Source of the DNA: Halictus rubicundus
Taxonomy: Eukaryota; Arthropoda; Insecta; Hymenoptera; Halictidae
Reading direction: 5' to 3'
Assembly (NCBI RefSeq): GCF_050948215.1
Contig: NW_027489054.1
Location: 62,001 to 126,000 of the forward strand
Length of the DNA: 64,000 nt
The notes under the pieces were generated by a model. That model was not told the DNA's origin. It saw only the letters and a list, made by a program, of their open reading frames with translations, and ran no database searches. Positions 15,431 to 30,837 of this stretch are shown here, in pieces (the stretch's first letter is position 1; the number at the start of each line of letters is the position of its first letter). A program made the translations under genes and the position numbers.

Positions 15431-17690
15431 GATAGGATAGATGATAGGATAGGATAGAGGATACGATAGGATAGGATAGAGGGTAGGATAGGATAGAGGA
15501 TAGGATAGGATAGAGGATAGGATAGGATAGAGGATACGATAGGATAGGATAGAGAATAGGATAGGATAGAGGATAGGACAGGACAGAGGATAGGATAGGA
15601 TAGAGGATAGGATAGGATAGAGGATACGATAGGAATGAGGATAGGATAGAGAATAGGATAGGATAGAGGATAGGGGATTGGATCGGATACAGGATAGGAG
15701 ACGATAGAGGATAGGATAGTATAGATGATAGGATAGGATAGAGGATAGGATAGGATAGAGGATAGGATACGATAGAGGGTACGATAGGATAGGATAGAGG
15801 ATAGGATAGGATAGAGGATAGGATAGGATAGAGGATAGGATAGGATAGAGGATAGGATAGGATAGAGCATAGGATAGGATAGAGGATAGGATAGGATAGA
15901 GGATAGGATAGGATAGAGGATAGGATAGGATAGAGGATAGGATAGGATAGAGGATAGGATAAGATAGAGGATAAGATAGGATAGAGGATAGGATAGGATA
16001 GAGGATAGGATATGATAGAGGATAGGATAGGATAGAGGATAGGATAGGATAGGATAGAGGATAGTATAGGATAGATGATAGGATAGGATAGAGGATAGGA
16101 TAAGATAGAGGATAGGATAGGATAGATGATATTATAGGAAAGAGGAAAGGATATGATAGAGGATACGATATTATAGAGGATAGGATAGGATAGAGGATAG
16201 GATAGGATAGAGGATAGGATAGGATAGAGCATAGGATAGGATAGAGGATAGGATAGGATAGAGGATAGGATAGGATAGAGGATAGGATATGATAGAGGAT
16301 AGGATAGGATAGAAGATAGGATAGGATAGATGATAGGATAGGATAGAGGATAGGATAAGATAGAGGATAAGATAGGATAGAGGATAGGATAGGATAGAGG
16401 ATAGGATATGATAGAGGATAGGATAGGATAGAGGATAGGATAGGATAGAGGATAGTATAGGATAGATGATAGGATAGGATAGAGGATAGGATAAGATAGA
16501 GGATAGGATAGGATAGATGATATTATAGGAAAGAGGAAAGGATATGATAGAGGATACGATATTGTAGAGGATAGGATAGGATAGAGGATAGGATAGGATA
16601 GAGGATAGGATAGGATAGAGGATAGTATAGGATAGATGATAGGATAGGATAGAGGATAGGATAAGATAGAGGATAGGATAGGATAGATGATATTATAGGA
16701 AAGAGGAAAGGATATGATAGAGGATACGATATTGTAGAGGATAGGATAGGATAGAGGATAGGATAGGATAGAGGATAGGATAGGATAGAGGATAGGATAG
16801 GATAGATAGTAGGATAGGATAGATGATAGGTTAGGATAGAGGATACGATAGGATAGGATAGAGGGTAGGATAGGATAGAGGATAGGATAGGATAGAGGAT
16901 AGGATAGGATAGAGGATACGATAGGATAGGATAGAGAATAGGATAGGATAGAGGATAGGACAGGACAGAGGATAGGATAGGATAGAGGATAGGATAGGAT
17001 AGAGGATACGATAGGAATGAGGATAGGATAGAGAATAGGATAGGATAGAGGATAGGGGATTGGATCGGATACAGGATAGGAGACGATAGAGGATAGGATA
17101 GTATAGATGATAGGATAGGATAGAGGATAGGATAGGATAGAGGATAGGATACGATAGAGGGTACGATAGGATAGGATAGAGGATAGGATAGGATAGAGGA
17201 TAGGATAGGATAGAGGATAGGATAGGATAGAGGATAGGATAGGATAGAGCATAGGATAGGATAGAGGATAGGATAGGATAGAGGATAGGATAGGATAGAG
17301 GATAGGATAGGATAGAGGATAGGATAAGATAGAGGATAAGATAGGATAGAGGATAGGATAGGATAGAGGATAGGATATGATAGAGGATAGGATAGGATAG
17401 AGGATAGGATAGGATAGAGGATAGTATAGGATAGATGATAGGATAGGATAGAGGATAGGATAAGATAGAGGATAGGATAGGATAGATGATATTATAGGAA
17501 AGAGGAAAGGATATGATAGAGGATACGATATTGTAGAGGATAGGATAGGATAGAGGATAGGATAGGATAGAGGATAGGATAGGATAGAGGATAGGATAGG
17601 ATAGAGGATAGGATAGGATAGATAATAGGATAGGATAGATGATAGGATAGGATAGGGGATAGGATAAGATAGAGGATAGGATAGGATAGA

Positions 17691-18428
17691 TGATATTATA
17701 GGAAAGAGGAAAGGATAGGATAGAGGATACGATATTGTAGAGGATAGGATAGGATAGAGGATAGGATAGGATAGAGGATAGGATAGGATAGAGGATAGGA
17801 TAGGATAGAGGATAGGATAGGATAGAGGATAGGATGGGATAGAGGATAGGATAGGATAGAGGATAGGATAGGATAGAGGATAGGATAGGATAGAGGATAG
17901 GATCGGATAGAGGATAGGATAGGATAGAGGATAGGATAGGATAGAGGATAGGATCGGATAGAGGATAGGATAGGGGATTGGATAGAATAAAGGATAGGAT
18001 AGGATAGAGGATAGGATAGAGGATAGGATAAGATAGAGGATAAGATAGGATAGAGTATAGGATAGGATAGAGGATAGGATATGATAGAGGATAGGATAGG
18101 ATAGAGGATAGGATAGGATAGATGATAGGATAGGATAGAGGATAGGATAAGATAGAGGATAGGATCGGATAGAGGATAGGATAGGGGATTGGATAGGATA
18201 GAGGATAGGATAGGATAGAGGATAGGATACGATAGAGGATACGATAGGATAGGATAGAGGATAGGACAGGATAGAGGATAGGATAGGATAGGATAGAGGA
18301 TAGGATATGATAGAGGATATGATAGGATAAAGGATAGTATAGGATAGAGGATAGGATAGGATAGAGGATAGGAGAGGATAGAGGATAGGATAGGATAGAG
18401 GATAGGATATGATAGAGGATAGGGTATG
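17691..18428 (+). repeat. Block B, copy 2
   Basis: The same ordered variants as the copy at 10.1-10.9 kb are present: GGATGGGATAG at about 17836, GGATCGG near 17903 and 17954, GGGGATTGG units, GGACAGG, GGAGAGG and GGTATG at 18422. From GGATGGG onward it is collinear with the 20.3-21.05 kb copy at a fixed offset of 2623 bp. Confidence 0.8.
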
Positions 18429-20297
18429 ATAGAGGATAGGATAGGATAGAGGATAGGATATGATAGAGGATAGGATAGGATAGAAGATAGGATAGGATAG
18501 ATGATAGGATAGGATAGAGGATAGGATAAGATAGAGGATAAGATAGGATAGAGGATAGGATAGGATAGAGGATAGGATATGATAGAGGATAGGATAGGAT
18601 AGAGGATAGGATAGGATATAGGATAGTATAGGATAGATGACAGGATAGGATAGAGGATAGGATAAGATAGAGGATAGGATAGGATAGATGATATTATAGG
18701 AAAGAGGAAAGGATATGATAGAGTATACGATATTGTAGTGGATAGGATAGGATAGAGGATAGGATAGGATAGAGGATAGGATAGGATAGAGGATAGGATA
18801 GGATAGAGGATAGGATAGGATAGATAATAGGATAGGATAGATGATAGGATAGGATAGAGGATAGGATAAGATAGAGGATAGGATAGGATAGATGATATTA
18901 TAGGAAAGAGGAAAGGATATGATAGAGGATACGATATTGTAGTGGATAGGATAGGATAGAGGATAGGATAGGATAGAGGATAGGATAGGATAGAGGATAG
19001 GATGGGATAGAGGATAGGATAGGATAGAGGATAGGATAGGATAGAGGATAGGATAGGATAGAGGATAGGATAGGGTAGAGGATAGGATAGGATAGAGGAT
19101 AGGATAGGATAGATGATACTATAGGATAGAGGATAGGATAATATAGAGGATAGGTTAGGATAGAGGAATGGATAGGGGATTGGATAGGATAGAGTATAGG
19201 ATAGGGTAGAGGATAGGATACGATAGAGGATACGATAGGATAGGATAGAGGATAGGATACGATAGAGGATACGATAGGATAGGACAGAGGATAGGATAGG
19301 ATAGAGGATAGGATAGGATAGAGGATAGTATAGGATAGATGATAGGATAGGATAGAGGATAGGATAAGATAGAGGATAGGATAGGATAGATGATATTATA
19401 GGAAAGAGGAAAGGATATGATAGAGGATACGATATTGTAGTGGATAGGATAGGATAGAGGATAGGATAGGATAGAGAATAGGATAGGATAGAGGATAGGA
19501 TAGGATAGAGGATAGGATAGGATAGATAATAGGATAGGATAGATGATAGGATAGGATAGAGGATAGGATAAGATAGAGGATAGGATAGGATAGATGATAT
19601 TATAGGAAAGAGGAAAGGATATGATAGAGGATACGATATTGTAGTGGATAGGATAGGATAGAGGATAGGATAGGATAGAGGATAGGATAGGATAGAGGAT
19701 AGGATGGGATAGAGGATAGGATAGGATAGAGGATAGGATAGGATAGAGGATAGGATAGGATAGAGGATAGGATAGGGTAGAGGATAGGATAGGATAGAGG
19801 ATAGGATAGGATAGATGATACTATAGGATAGAGGATAGGATAATATAGAGGATAGGTTAGGATAGAGGAATGGATAGGGGATTGGATAGGATAGAGTATA
19901 GGATAGGGTAGAGGATAGGATACGATAGAGGATACGATAGGATAGGATAGAGGATAGGATACGATAGAGGATACGATAGGATAGGACAGAGGATAGGATA
20001 GGATAGAGGATAGGATAGGATAGAGGATAGTATAGGATAGATGATAGGATAGGATAGAGGATAGGATAAGATAGAGGATAGGATAGGATAGATGATATTA
20101 TAGGAAAGAGGAAAGGATATGATAGAGGATACGATATTGTAGAGGATAGGATAGGATAGAGGATAGGATAGGATAGAGGATAGGATAGGATAGAGGATAG
20201 GATAGGATAGAGGATAGGATAGGATAGATAATAGGATAGGATAGATGATAGGATAGGATAGGGGATAGGATAAGATAGAGGATAGGATAGGATAGAT

Positions 20298-21051
20298 GAT
20301 ATTATAGGAAAGAGGAAAGGATAGGATAGAGGATACGATATTGTAGAGGATAGGATAGGATAGAGGATAGGATAGGATAGAGGATAGGATAGGATAGAGG
20401 ATAGGATAGGATAGAGGATAGGATAGGATAGAGGATAGGATAGGATAGAGGATAGGATGGGATAGAGGATAGGATAGGATAGAGGATAGGATAGGATAGA
20501 GGATAGGATAGGATAGAGGATAGGATCGGATAGAGGATAGGATAGGATAGAGGATAGGATAGGATAGAGGATAGGATCGGATAGAGGATAGGATAGGGGA
20601 TTGGATAGAATAAAGGATAGGATAGGATAGAGGATAGGATAGAGGATAGGATAAGATAGAGGATAAGATAGGATAGAGTATAGGATAGGATAGAGGATAG
20701 GATATGATAGAGGATAGGATAGGATAGAGGATAGGATAGGATAGATGATAGGATAGGATAGAGGATAGGATAAGATAGAGGATAGGATCGGATAGAGGAT
20801 AGGATAGGGGATTGGATAGGATAGAGGATAGGATAGGATAGAGGATAGGATACGATAGAGGATACGATAGGATAGGATAGAGGATAGGACAGGATAGAGG
20901 ATAGGATAGGATAGGATAGAGGATAGGATAGGATAGAGGATATGATAGGATAGAGGATAGTATAGGATAGAGGATAGGATAGGATAGAGGATAGGAGAGG
21001 ATAGAGGATAGGATAGGATAGAGGATAGGATATGATAGAGGATAGGGTATG
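20298..21051 (+). repeat. Block B, copy 3
   Basis: Collinear with the copy at 17.7-18.4 kb. The offset is 2606 bp at marker A but 2623 bp from the GGATGGG unit (20459) onward, so this copy has exactly one extra 17-bp unit in between. GGATCGG units lie at 20526 and 20577 and GGTATG at about 21046. Confidence 0.8.
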
Positions 21052-23600
21052 ATAGAGGATAGGATAGGATAGAGGATAGGATATGGTAGAGGATAGGATA
21101 GGATAGAAGATAGGATAGGATAGATGATAGGATAGGATAGAGGATAGGATAAGATAGAGGATAAGATAGGATAGAGGATAGGATAGGATAGAGGATAGGA
21201 TATGATAGAGGATAGGATAGGATAGAGGATAGGATAGGATATAGGATAGTATAGGATAGATGACAGGATAGGATAGAGGATAGGATAAGATAGAGGATAG
21301 GATAGGATAGATGATATTATAGGAAAGAGGAAAGGATATGATAGAGGATACGATATTGTAGTGGATAGGATAGGATAGAGGATAGGATAGGATAGAGGAT
21401 AGGATAGGATAGAGGATAGGATAGGATAGATAATAGGATAGGATAGATGATAGGATAGGATAGAGGATAGGATAAGATAGAGGATAGGATAGGATAGATG
21501 ATATTATAGGAAAGAGGAAAGGATATGATAGAGGATACGATATTGTAGTGGATAGGATAGGATAGAGGATAGGATAGGATAGAGGATAGGATGGGATAGA
21601 GGATAGGATAGGATAGAGGATAGGATAGGATAGAGGATAGGATAGGATAGAGGATAGGATAGGGTAGAGGATAGGATAGGATAGAGGATAGGATAGGATA
21701 GATGATACTATAGGATAGAGGATAGGATATGATAGTGGATAGGATATGGTAGAGGATAGGATAGGATAGAGGATAGGATAGGATAGATGATAGGATAGGA
21801 TAGAGGATAGGATAAGATAGAGGATAGGATAGGATAGAGGATAGGATAGGATAGAGGATAGGATAGGATAGAGGATAGGATCGGATAGAGGATAGGATAG
21901 GGGATTGGATAGAATAAAGGATAGGATAGGATAGTGGATAGGATAGAGGATAGGATAGAGGATAGGATAAGATAGAGGATAAGATAGGATAGAGTATAGG
22001 ATAGGATAGAGGATAGGATATGATAGAGGATAGGATAGGATAGAGGATAGGATAGGATAGATGATAGGATAGGATAGAGGATAGGATAGGATAGGATAGA
22101 GGGTAGGATAGGATAGAGGATAGGATAGGATAGAGGATAGGATAGGATAGATGATAGGATATGATAGAGGATAGGATAGGATAGAAGATAGGATAGGATA
22201 GATGATAGGATAGGATAGAGGATAGGATAAGATAGAGGATAAGATAGGATAGAGGTTAGGATAGGATAGAGGATAGGATATGATAGAGGATAGGATAGGA
22301 TAGAGGATAGGATAGGATAGAGGATAGGATAGGATAGAGGATAGGATAGGATAGAGGATAGGATAGGATAGAGGATACGATAGGATAGGATAGAGAATAG
22401 GATAGGATAGAGGATAGGACAGGACAGAGGATAGGATAGGATAGAGGATAGGATAGGATAGAGGATACGATAGGAATGAGGATAGGATAGGGTAGAGGAT
22501 AGGATAGGATAGAGGATAGGATAGGATAGATGATAGGATAGGATAGAGGATAGGATAAGATAGAGGATAGGATCGGATAGAGGATAGGATAGGGGATTGG
22601 ATAGGATAGAGGATAGGATAGGATACAGGATAGGATACGATAGACGATACGATAGGATAGGATAGAGGATAGGATAGGATAGAGGATAGGATAGGATAGG
22701 ATAGGATAGAGGATAGGATAGGATAGAGGATAGGATAGGATAGGATAGAGGATAGGATAGGATAGAGGATAGGATAGAGGATAGGATAGGATAGAGGATA
22801 GGATAGGATAGAGGATAGGATAGGATAGAGGATAGGATATGATAGAGGATAGGATTGGATAGAAGATAGGATAGGATAGATGATAGGATAGGATAGAGGA
22901 TAGGATAAGATAGAGGATAAGATAGGATAGAGGATAGGATAGGGGATTGGATAGAATAAAGGATAGGATAGGATAGAGGATAGGATAGGATAGGATAGGA
23001 TAAGATAGAGGATAAGATAGGATAGAGGATACGATAGGATAGAGGATACGATAGGATAGGATAGAGGATAGGATAGGATAGAGTATAGGATAGGATAGAG
23101 GATAGGATATGATAGAGGATAGGATATGATAGAGGATAGGATAGGATAGAGGATAGGATAGGATAGATGATAGGATAGGATAGAGGATAGGATAAGATAG
23201 AGGATAAGATAGGATAGAGGATAGGATAGGATAGAGGATAGGATATGATAGAGGATAGGATAGGATAGAGGATAGGATAGGATAGAGGATAGGATAGTAT
23301 AGAGGATAGGATAGGATTGAGGATAGGAGAGGATAGAGGATAGGATAGGATAGAGGATAGGATTGGATAGAGGATAGGATATGATAGATGATAGGATAGG
23401 ATAGAGGATAGGATAAGATAGAGGATAGGATAGGATAGGATAGAGGATAGGATAGGATAGATGATAGGATAGGATAGGATAGAGGATAGGATACGATAGA
23501 GGATACGATAGGATAGGATAGAGGATAGGATACGATAGAGGATACGAAAGGATAGGATAGGATAGAGGATAGGATAGGATAGAGGATAGGATAGGATAGA

Positions 23601-24480
23601 GCATAGGATACGATAGAGGATAGGATAGGGGATAGGATATGGGATTGGATAGGATAGAGGATAGGATAGGACAGATGATATTATAGGAATGAGGATAGGA
23701 TATGATAGAGGATACGATATTATAGAGGATAGGATAGGATAGAGGATAGGATATGATAGTGGATCGGATAGGATAGAGGATTGGATAGGATAGAGAATAT
23801 GATACGGTAGACGCTACGGGATTGGATCGGATACAGGATAGGAGGCGGTAGAGGATAGGATAGGATAGGAGGGAGAATAGGATAGGATAGAGGATAGGTT
23901 AGGATAGAGGATAGGATACGATAGAGGATACGATAGGATAGGATAGAGGATAGGATACGATAGAGGATACGATAGGATAGGATAGAGGATAGGATAGAGG
24001 ATAGGATAGGGTAGAGGATAGGATAGGATAGAGGATAGGATAGGATAGAGGATAGGATAGGATAGAGGATAGGATAGGATAGAGGATACGATATGATAGT
24101 GGATCGGATAGGATAGAGGATTGGATAGGATAGAGAATATGATACGGTAGGCGATAGGGGATTGGATCGGATACAGGATAGGAGGCGGTAGAGGATAGAA
24201 TAGGATAGGATGGAGAATAGGATAGGATAGAGGATAGGTTAGGATAGAGGATAGGATAGGATAGAGGATAGGATAGGATAGAGGATAGGATAGGATAGAG
24301 GATAGGGTAGGATAGATGATAGGATAGTATAGGGGATAGGATATAATAGAGGATAGGATAGGATAGAGGATAGGATACGATAGGATAGGATAGACTGTAG
24401 GATAGGATAGAGGATAGGATAGGATAGACGATAGCATAGGATAGAGGATAGGATAGGATAGGATAGAGGATAGGATAGTA
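23601..24480 (+). repeat. Diverged satellite 1 island D1
   Basis: This stretch is richer in C and in irregular units than its flanks: GAATATGATACGGTAG, CGCTACGGG, GGAGGCGGTAG, GACTGTAGG and GACGATAGCATAGG. It contains an internal near-duplicate (GTGGATCGG and GATACGGTAG appear around 23763-23815 and again around 24112-24150). It is homologous to the islands at 26.5-28.8 and 46.5-47.3 kb. Against the 27.0-kb copy it carries one 12-bp insertion near 23630. Confidence 0.8.
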
Positions 24481-26499
24481 TAGAGGATAGGATAGGATAG
24501 AGGATAGGATAGTATAGAGGATAGGATAAGATAGAGGATAGGATAGGATAGATGATATTATAGGAAAGAGGAAAGGATATGATAGAGGATACGATATTGT
24601 AGTGGATAGGATAGGATAGAGGATAGGATAGGATAGAGGATAGGATAGGATAGAGGATAGGATAGGATAGAGGATAGGATAGGATAGAGGATAGGATAGG
24701 ATAGAGGATAGGATGGGATAGAGGATAGGATAGGATAGGGGATAGGATAGGATAGAGGATAGGATAGGATAGAGGATAGGATCGGATAGAGGATAGGATA
24801 GGGGATTGGATAGAATAAAGGATAGGATAGGATAGAGGATAGGATAGAGGATAGGATAAGATAGAGGATAAGATAGGATAGAGTATAGGATAGGATAGAG
24901 GATAGGATATGATAGAGGATAGGATAGGATAGAGGATAGGATAGGATAGATGATAGGATAGGATAGAGGATAGGATAAGATAGAGGATAGTATCGGATAG
25001 AGGATAGGATAGGGGATTGGATAGGATAGAGGATAGGATAGGATAGAGGATAGGATACGATAGAGGATACGATAGGATAGGATAGAGGATAGGATAGGAT
25101 AGAGGATAGGATAGGATAGGATAGAGGATAGGATAGGATAGAGGATATGATAGGATAGAGGATAGTATAGGATAGAGGATAGGATAGGATAGAGTATAGG
25201 ATAGGATAGAGGATAGGATAGGATAGAGGATAGGATATGATAGAGGATAGGATATGATAGAGAATAGGATAGGATAGAGGATAGGATAGGATAGATGATA
25301 GGATAGGATAGAGGATAGGATAAGATAGAGGATAGGATAGGATAGAGGATAGGATAGGATAGAGGATAGGATCGGATAGAGGATAGGATAGGGGATTGGA
25401 TAGAATAAAGGATAGGATAGGATAGAGGAAAGGATAGAGGATAGGATAAGATAGAGGATAAGATAGGATAGAGTATAGGATAGGATAGAGGATAGTATAG
25501 GATAGAGGATAGGATAGGATAGAGGATAGGATAGGATAGAGGATAGGATAGGATAGATGATAGGATAGGATAGAGGATAGGATAAGATAGAGGATAGGAT
25601 TGGATAGATGATATTATAGGAAAGAGGAAAGGATATGATAGAGGATACGATATTGTAGAGGATAGGATAGGATAGAGGATAGGATAGGATAGAGGATAGG
25701 ATAGGATAGAGGATAGGATAGGGTAGAGGATAGGATAGGATAGAGGATAGGATAGGATAGATGATACTATAGGATAGAGGATAGGATAATATAGAGGATA
25801 GGTTAGGATAGAGGAATGGATAGGGGATTGGATAGGATACAGTATAGGATAGGGTAGAGGATAGGATACGATAGAGGATACGATAGGATAGGATAGAGGA
25901 TAGGATACGATAGAGGATACGATAGGATAGGATAGAGGATAGGATAGGATAGAGGATAGGATAGGATAGAGGATAGGATAGGATAGAGGATAGGATAGGA
26001 TAGAGGATAGGATATGATAGTGGATAGGATATGGTAGAGGATAGGATAGGATAGAGGATAGGATAGGATAGATGATAGGATAGGATAGAGGATAGGATAG
26101 GATAGGATAGAGGATAGGATAGGATAGATGATAGGATAGGATAGGATAGAGGATAGGATACGATAGAGGATACGATAGGATAGGATAGAGGATAGGATAC
26201 GATAGAGGATACGAAAGGATAGGATAGAGGATAGGATAAGATAGAGGATAGGATAGGATAGGATAGAGGATAGGATAGGATAGGATAGAGTATAGGATAG
26301 TATAGAGGATAGGATAGGATAGAGGATACGATAGGATAGGATAGAGGATACGATAGGATAGGATAGAGGATAGGATACGATAGAGGATACGATAGGATAG
26401 GATAGAGGATAGGATACGATAGAGGATACGATAGGATAGGATAGAGGATAGGATAGAGGATAGGATAGGATAGAGGATAGGATAGGATAGAGGATAGGA

Positions 26500-28800
26500 T
26501 AGGATAGAGGATAGGATATGATAGTGGATCGGATAGGATAGAGGACTGGATAGGATAGAGAATATGATACGGTAGACGATAGGGGATTGGATCGGATACA
26601 GGATAGGAGGCGGTAGAGGATAGAATAGGATAGGATGGAGAATAGGATAGGATAGAGGATAGGTTAGGATAGAGGATAGGATAGGATAGAGGATAGGATA
26701 GGATAGAGGATAGGATAGGATAGAGGATAGGGTAGGATAGATGATAGGATAGTATAGGGGATAGGATATAATAGAGGATAGGATAGGATAGATGATAGGA
26801 TACGATAGGATAGGATAGACTGTAGGATAGGATAGAGGATAGGATAGGATAGACGATAGCATAGGATAGAGGATAGGATAGGATAGGATAGAGGATAGGA
26901 TAGTATAGAGGATAGGATAGGATAGGATAGAGGATAGGATACGATAGAGGATACGAAAGGATAGGATAGAGGATAGGATAGGATAGAGGATAGGATAGGA
27001 TAGAGCATAGGATACGATAGAGGATAGGATAGGGGATTGGATAGGATAGAGGATAGGATAGGACAGATGATATTATAGGAATGAGGATAGGATATGATAG
27101 AGGATACGATATTATAGAGGATAGGATAGGATAGAGGATAGGATATGATAGTGGATCGGATAGGATAGAGGATTGGATAGGATAGAGAATATGATACGGT
27201 AGACGCTACGGGATTGGATCGGATACAGGATAGGAGGCGGTAGAGGATAGGATAGGATAGGAGGGAGAATAGGATAGGATAGAGGATAGGTTAGGATAGA
27301 GGATAGGATAGGATAGGATAGAGGATAGGATAGGATAGAGGATAGGATAAGATAGAGGATCAGATAGGATAGAGGATAGGATAGGATAGAGGATAGGATA
27401 TGATAGAGGATAGGATAGGATAGAAGATAGGATCGGATAGAGGATAGGATAGAGGATTGGATAGGATACAGGATAGGATAAGATAGAGGATAGGATAGGA
27501 TAGGATAGAGGATAGGATAGGATAGGATAGAGTATAGGATAGTATGGAGGATAGGATAGGATAGAGGATACGATAGGATAGGATAGAGGATACGATAGGA
27601 TAGGATAGAGGATAGGATACGATAGAGGATACGATAGGATAGGATAGAGGATAGGATACGATAGAGGATACGATAGGATAGGATAGAGGATAGGATAGAG
27701 GATAGGATAGAGGATAGGTTAGGATAGAGGATAGGATAGGATAGAGGATAGGATAGGATAGAGGATAGGATATGATAGTGGATCGGATAGGATAGAGGAT
27801 TGGATAGGATAGAGAATATGATACGGTAGACGATAGGGGATTGGATCGGATACAGGATAGGAGGCGGTAGAGGATAGAGTAGGATAGGATGGAGAATAGG
27901 ATAGGATAGAGGATAGGTTAGGATAGAGGATAGGATAGGATAGAGGATAGGATAGGATAGAGGATAGGATAGGATAGAGGATAGGGTAGGATAGATGATA
28001 GGATAGTATAGGGGATAGGATATAATAGAGGATAGGATAGGATAGAGGATAGGATACGATAGGATAGGATAGACTGTAGGATAGGATAGAGGATAGGATA
28101 GGATAGACGATAGCATAGGATAGAGGATAGGATAGGATAGGATAGAGGATAGGATAGTATAGAGGATAGGATAGGATAGAGGATAGGATAGTATAGAGGA
28201 TAGGATAGGATAGAGGATAGGATAGGATAGAGGATAGGATGCGATAGAGGATACGAAAGGATAGGATAGAGGGTAGGATAGGATAGAGGATAGGATAGGA
28301 TAGAGGATAGGAGAGGATAGAGGATAGGATATGATAGAGGATAGGATAGGATAGAGGATAGGGTAGGATAGATGATAGGATAGTATAGGGGATAGGATAT
28401 AATAGAGGATAGGATAGGATAGAGGATAGGATACGATAGGATAGGATAGACTGTAGGATAGGATAGAGGATAGGATAGGATAGACGATAGCATAGGATAG
28501 AGGATAGGATAGTATAGAGGATAGGATAGGATAGAGGATAGGATAGGATAGAGGATAGGATGCGATAGAGGATACGAAAGGATAGGATAGAGGGTAGGAT
28601 AGGATAGAGGATAGGATAGGATAGAGGATAGGAGAGGATAGAGGATAGGATATGATAGAGGATAGGATAGGATAGAGGATAGGATAGGATAGAGGATAGG
28701 ATAGTATAGAGGATAGGATAAGATAGAGTATAGGATAGGATAGAGGATAGGATGCGATAGAGGATACGAAAGGATAGGATAGAGGGTAGGATAGGATAGA
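26500..28800 (+). repeat. Diverged satellite 1 island D2, the longest
   Basis: Variants of the D subfamily are repeated several times: GATACGGTAG near 26560, 27195 and 27815; GGAGGCGGTAG near 26606, 27234 and 27860; GACTGTAGG near 26818, 28072 and 28449. A 377-bp local period is shown by GGGTAGG at 27984 and 28361 and ACTGTAGG at 28073 and 28450. GGATGCGATAG with GATACGAAAGG recurs near 28239, 28559 and 28752. The rest of the block is ordinary 17-bp units. Confidence 0.8.
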
Positions 28801-30105
28801 GGATAGGATAGGATAGATGATATTATAGGAAAGAGGAAAGGATATGATAGAGGATACGATATTGTAGAGGATAGGATAGGATAGAGGATAGGATAGGATA
28901 GAGGATAGGATAGGATAGAGGATAGGATAGGATAGAGGATAGGATAGGATAGAGGATAGGATAAGATAGAGGATAAGATAGGATAGAGGATAGGATAGGA
29001 TAGAGGATAGGATATGATAGAGGATAGGATAGGATAGAGGATAGGATAGGATAGAGGATAGTATAGGATAGATGATAGGATAGGATAGAGGATAGGATAA
29101 GATAGAGGATAGGATAGGATAGATGATATTATAGGAAAGAGGAAAGGATATGATAGAGGATACGATATTGTAGAGGATAGGATAGGATAGAGGATAGGAT
29201 AGGATAGAGGATAGGATAGGATAGAGGATAGGATAGGATAGAGGATAGGATAGGATAGATAATAGGATAGGATAGATGATAGGATAGGATAGAGGATAGG
29301 ATAAGATAGAGGATAGGATAGGATAGATGATATTATAGGAAAGAGGAAAGGATAGGATAGAGGATACGATATTGTAGAGGATAGGATAGGATAGAGGATA
29401 GGATAGGATAGAGGATAGGATAGGATAGAGGATAGGATAGGATAGAGGATAGGATAGGATAGAGGATAGGATGGGATAGAGGATAGGATAGGATAGAGGA
29501 TAGGATAGGATAGAGGATAGGATAGGATAGAGGATAGGATCGGATAGAGGATAGGATAGGATAGAGGATAGGATAGGATAGAGGATAGGATCGGATAGAG
29601 GATAGGATAGGGGATTGGATAGAATAAAGGATAGGATAGGATAGAGGATAGGATAGAGGATAGGATAAGATAGAGGATAAGATAGGATAGAGTATAGGAT
29701 ATGATAGAGGATAGGATAGGATAGAGGATAGGATAGGATAGAGGATAGTATAGGATAGATGATAGGATAGGATAGAGGATAGGATAAGATAGAGGATAGG
29801 ATAGGATAGATGATATTATAGGAAAGAGGAAAGGATATGATAGAGGATACGATATTGTAGAGGATAGGATAGGATAGAGGATAGGATAGGATAGAGGATA
29901 GGATAGGATAGAGGATAGGATAGGATAGAGGATAGGATAGGATAGAGGATAGGATAGGATAGAGGATAGGATAGGATAGAGGATAGGATAGGATAGAGGA
30001 TAGGATAGGATAGAGGATAGGATAGGATAGATAATATGATAGGATAGATGATAGGATAGGATAGAGGATAGGATAAGATAGAGGATAGGATAGGATAGAT
30101 GATAT

Positions 30106-30837
30106 TATAGGAAAGAGGAAAGGATAGGATAGAGGATACGATATTGTAGAGGATAGGGTAGGATAGAGGATAGGATAGGATAGAGGATAGGATAGGATAG
30201 AGGATAGGATAGGATAGAGGATAGGATAGGATAGAGGATAGGATGGGATAGAGGATAGGATAGGATAGAGGATAGGATAGGATAGAGGATAGGATAGGAT
30301 AGAGGATAGGATCGGATAGAGGATAGGATAGGATAGAGGATAGGATAGGATAGAGGATAGGATCGGATAGAGGATAGGATAGGGGATTGGATAGAATAAA
30401 GGATAGGATAGGATACAGGATAGGATAGAGGATAGGATAAGATAGAGGATAAGATAGGATAGAGTATAGGATAGGATAGAGGATAGGATATGATAGAGGA
30501 TAGGATAGGATAGAGGATAGGATAGGATAGATGATAGGATAGGATAGAGGATAGGATAAGATAGAGGATAGGATCGGATAGAGGATAGGATAGGGGATTG
30601 GATAGGATAGAGGATAGGATAGGATAGAGGATAGGATACGATAGAGGATACGATAGGATAGGAAAGAGGATAGGATAGGATAGAGGATAGGATAGGATAG
30701 GATAGAGGATAGGATAGGATAGAGGATATGATAGGATAGAGGATAGTATAGGATAGAGGATAGGATAGGATAGAGGATAGGAGAGGATAGAGGATAGGAT
30801 AGGATAGAGGATAGGATATGATAGAGGATAGGGTATG
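30106..30837 (+). repeat. Block B, copy 4
   Basis: The ordered variants of the block B series are present, ending in GGAGAGG near 30779 and GGTATG at 30831. It differs from the others in a few bases, for example GGGTAGG at about 30156 and GGAAAGAGG near 30661 in place of GGACAGG. A partial relative at 29330-29700 shares only the left half of the series. Confidence 0.75.
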
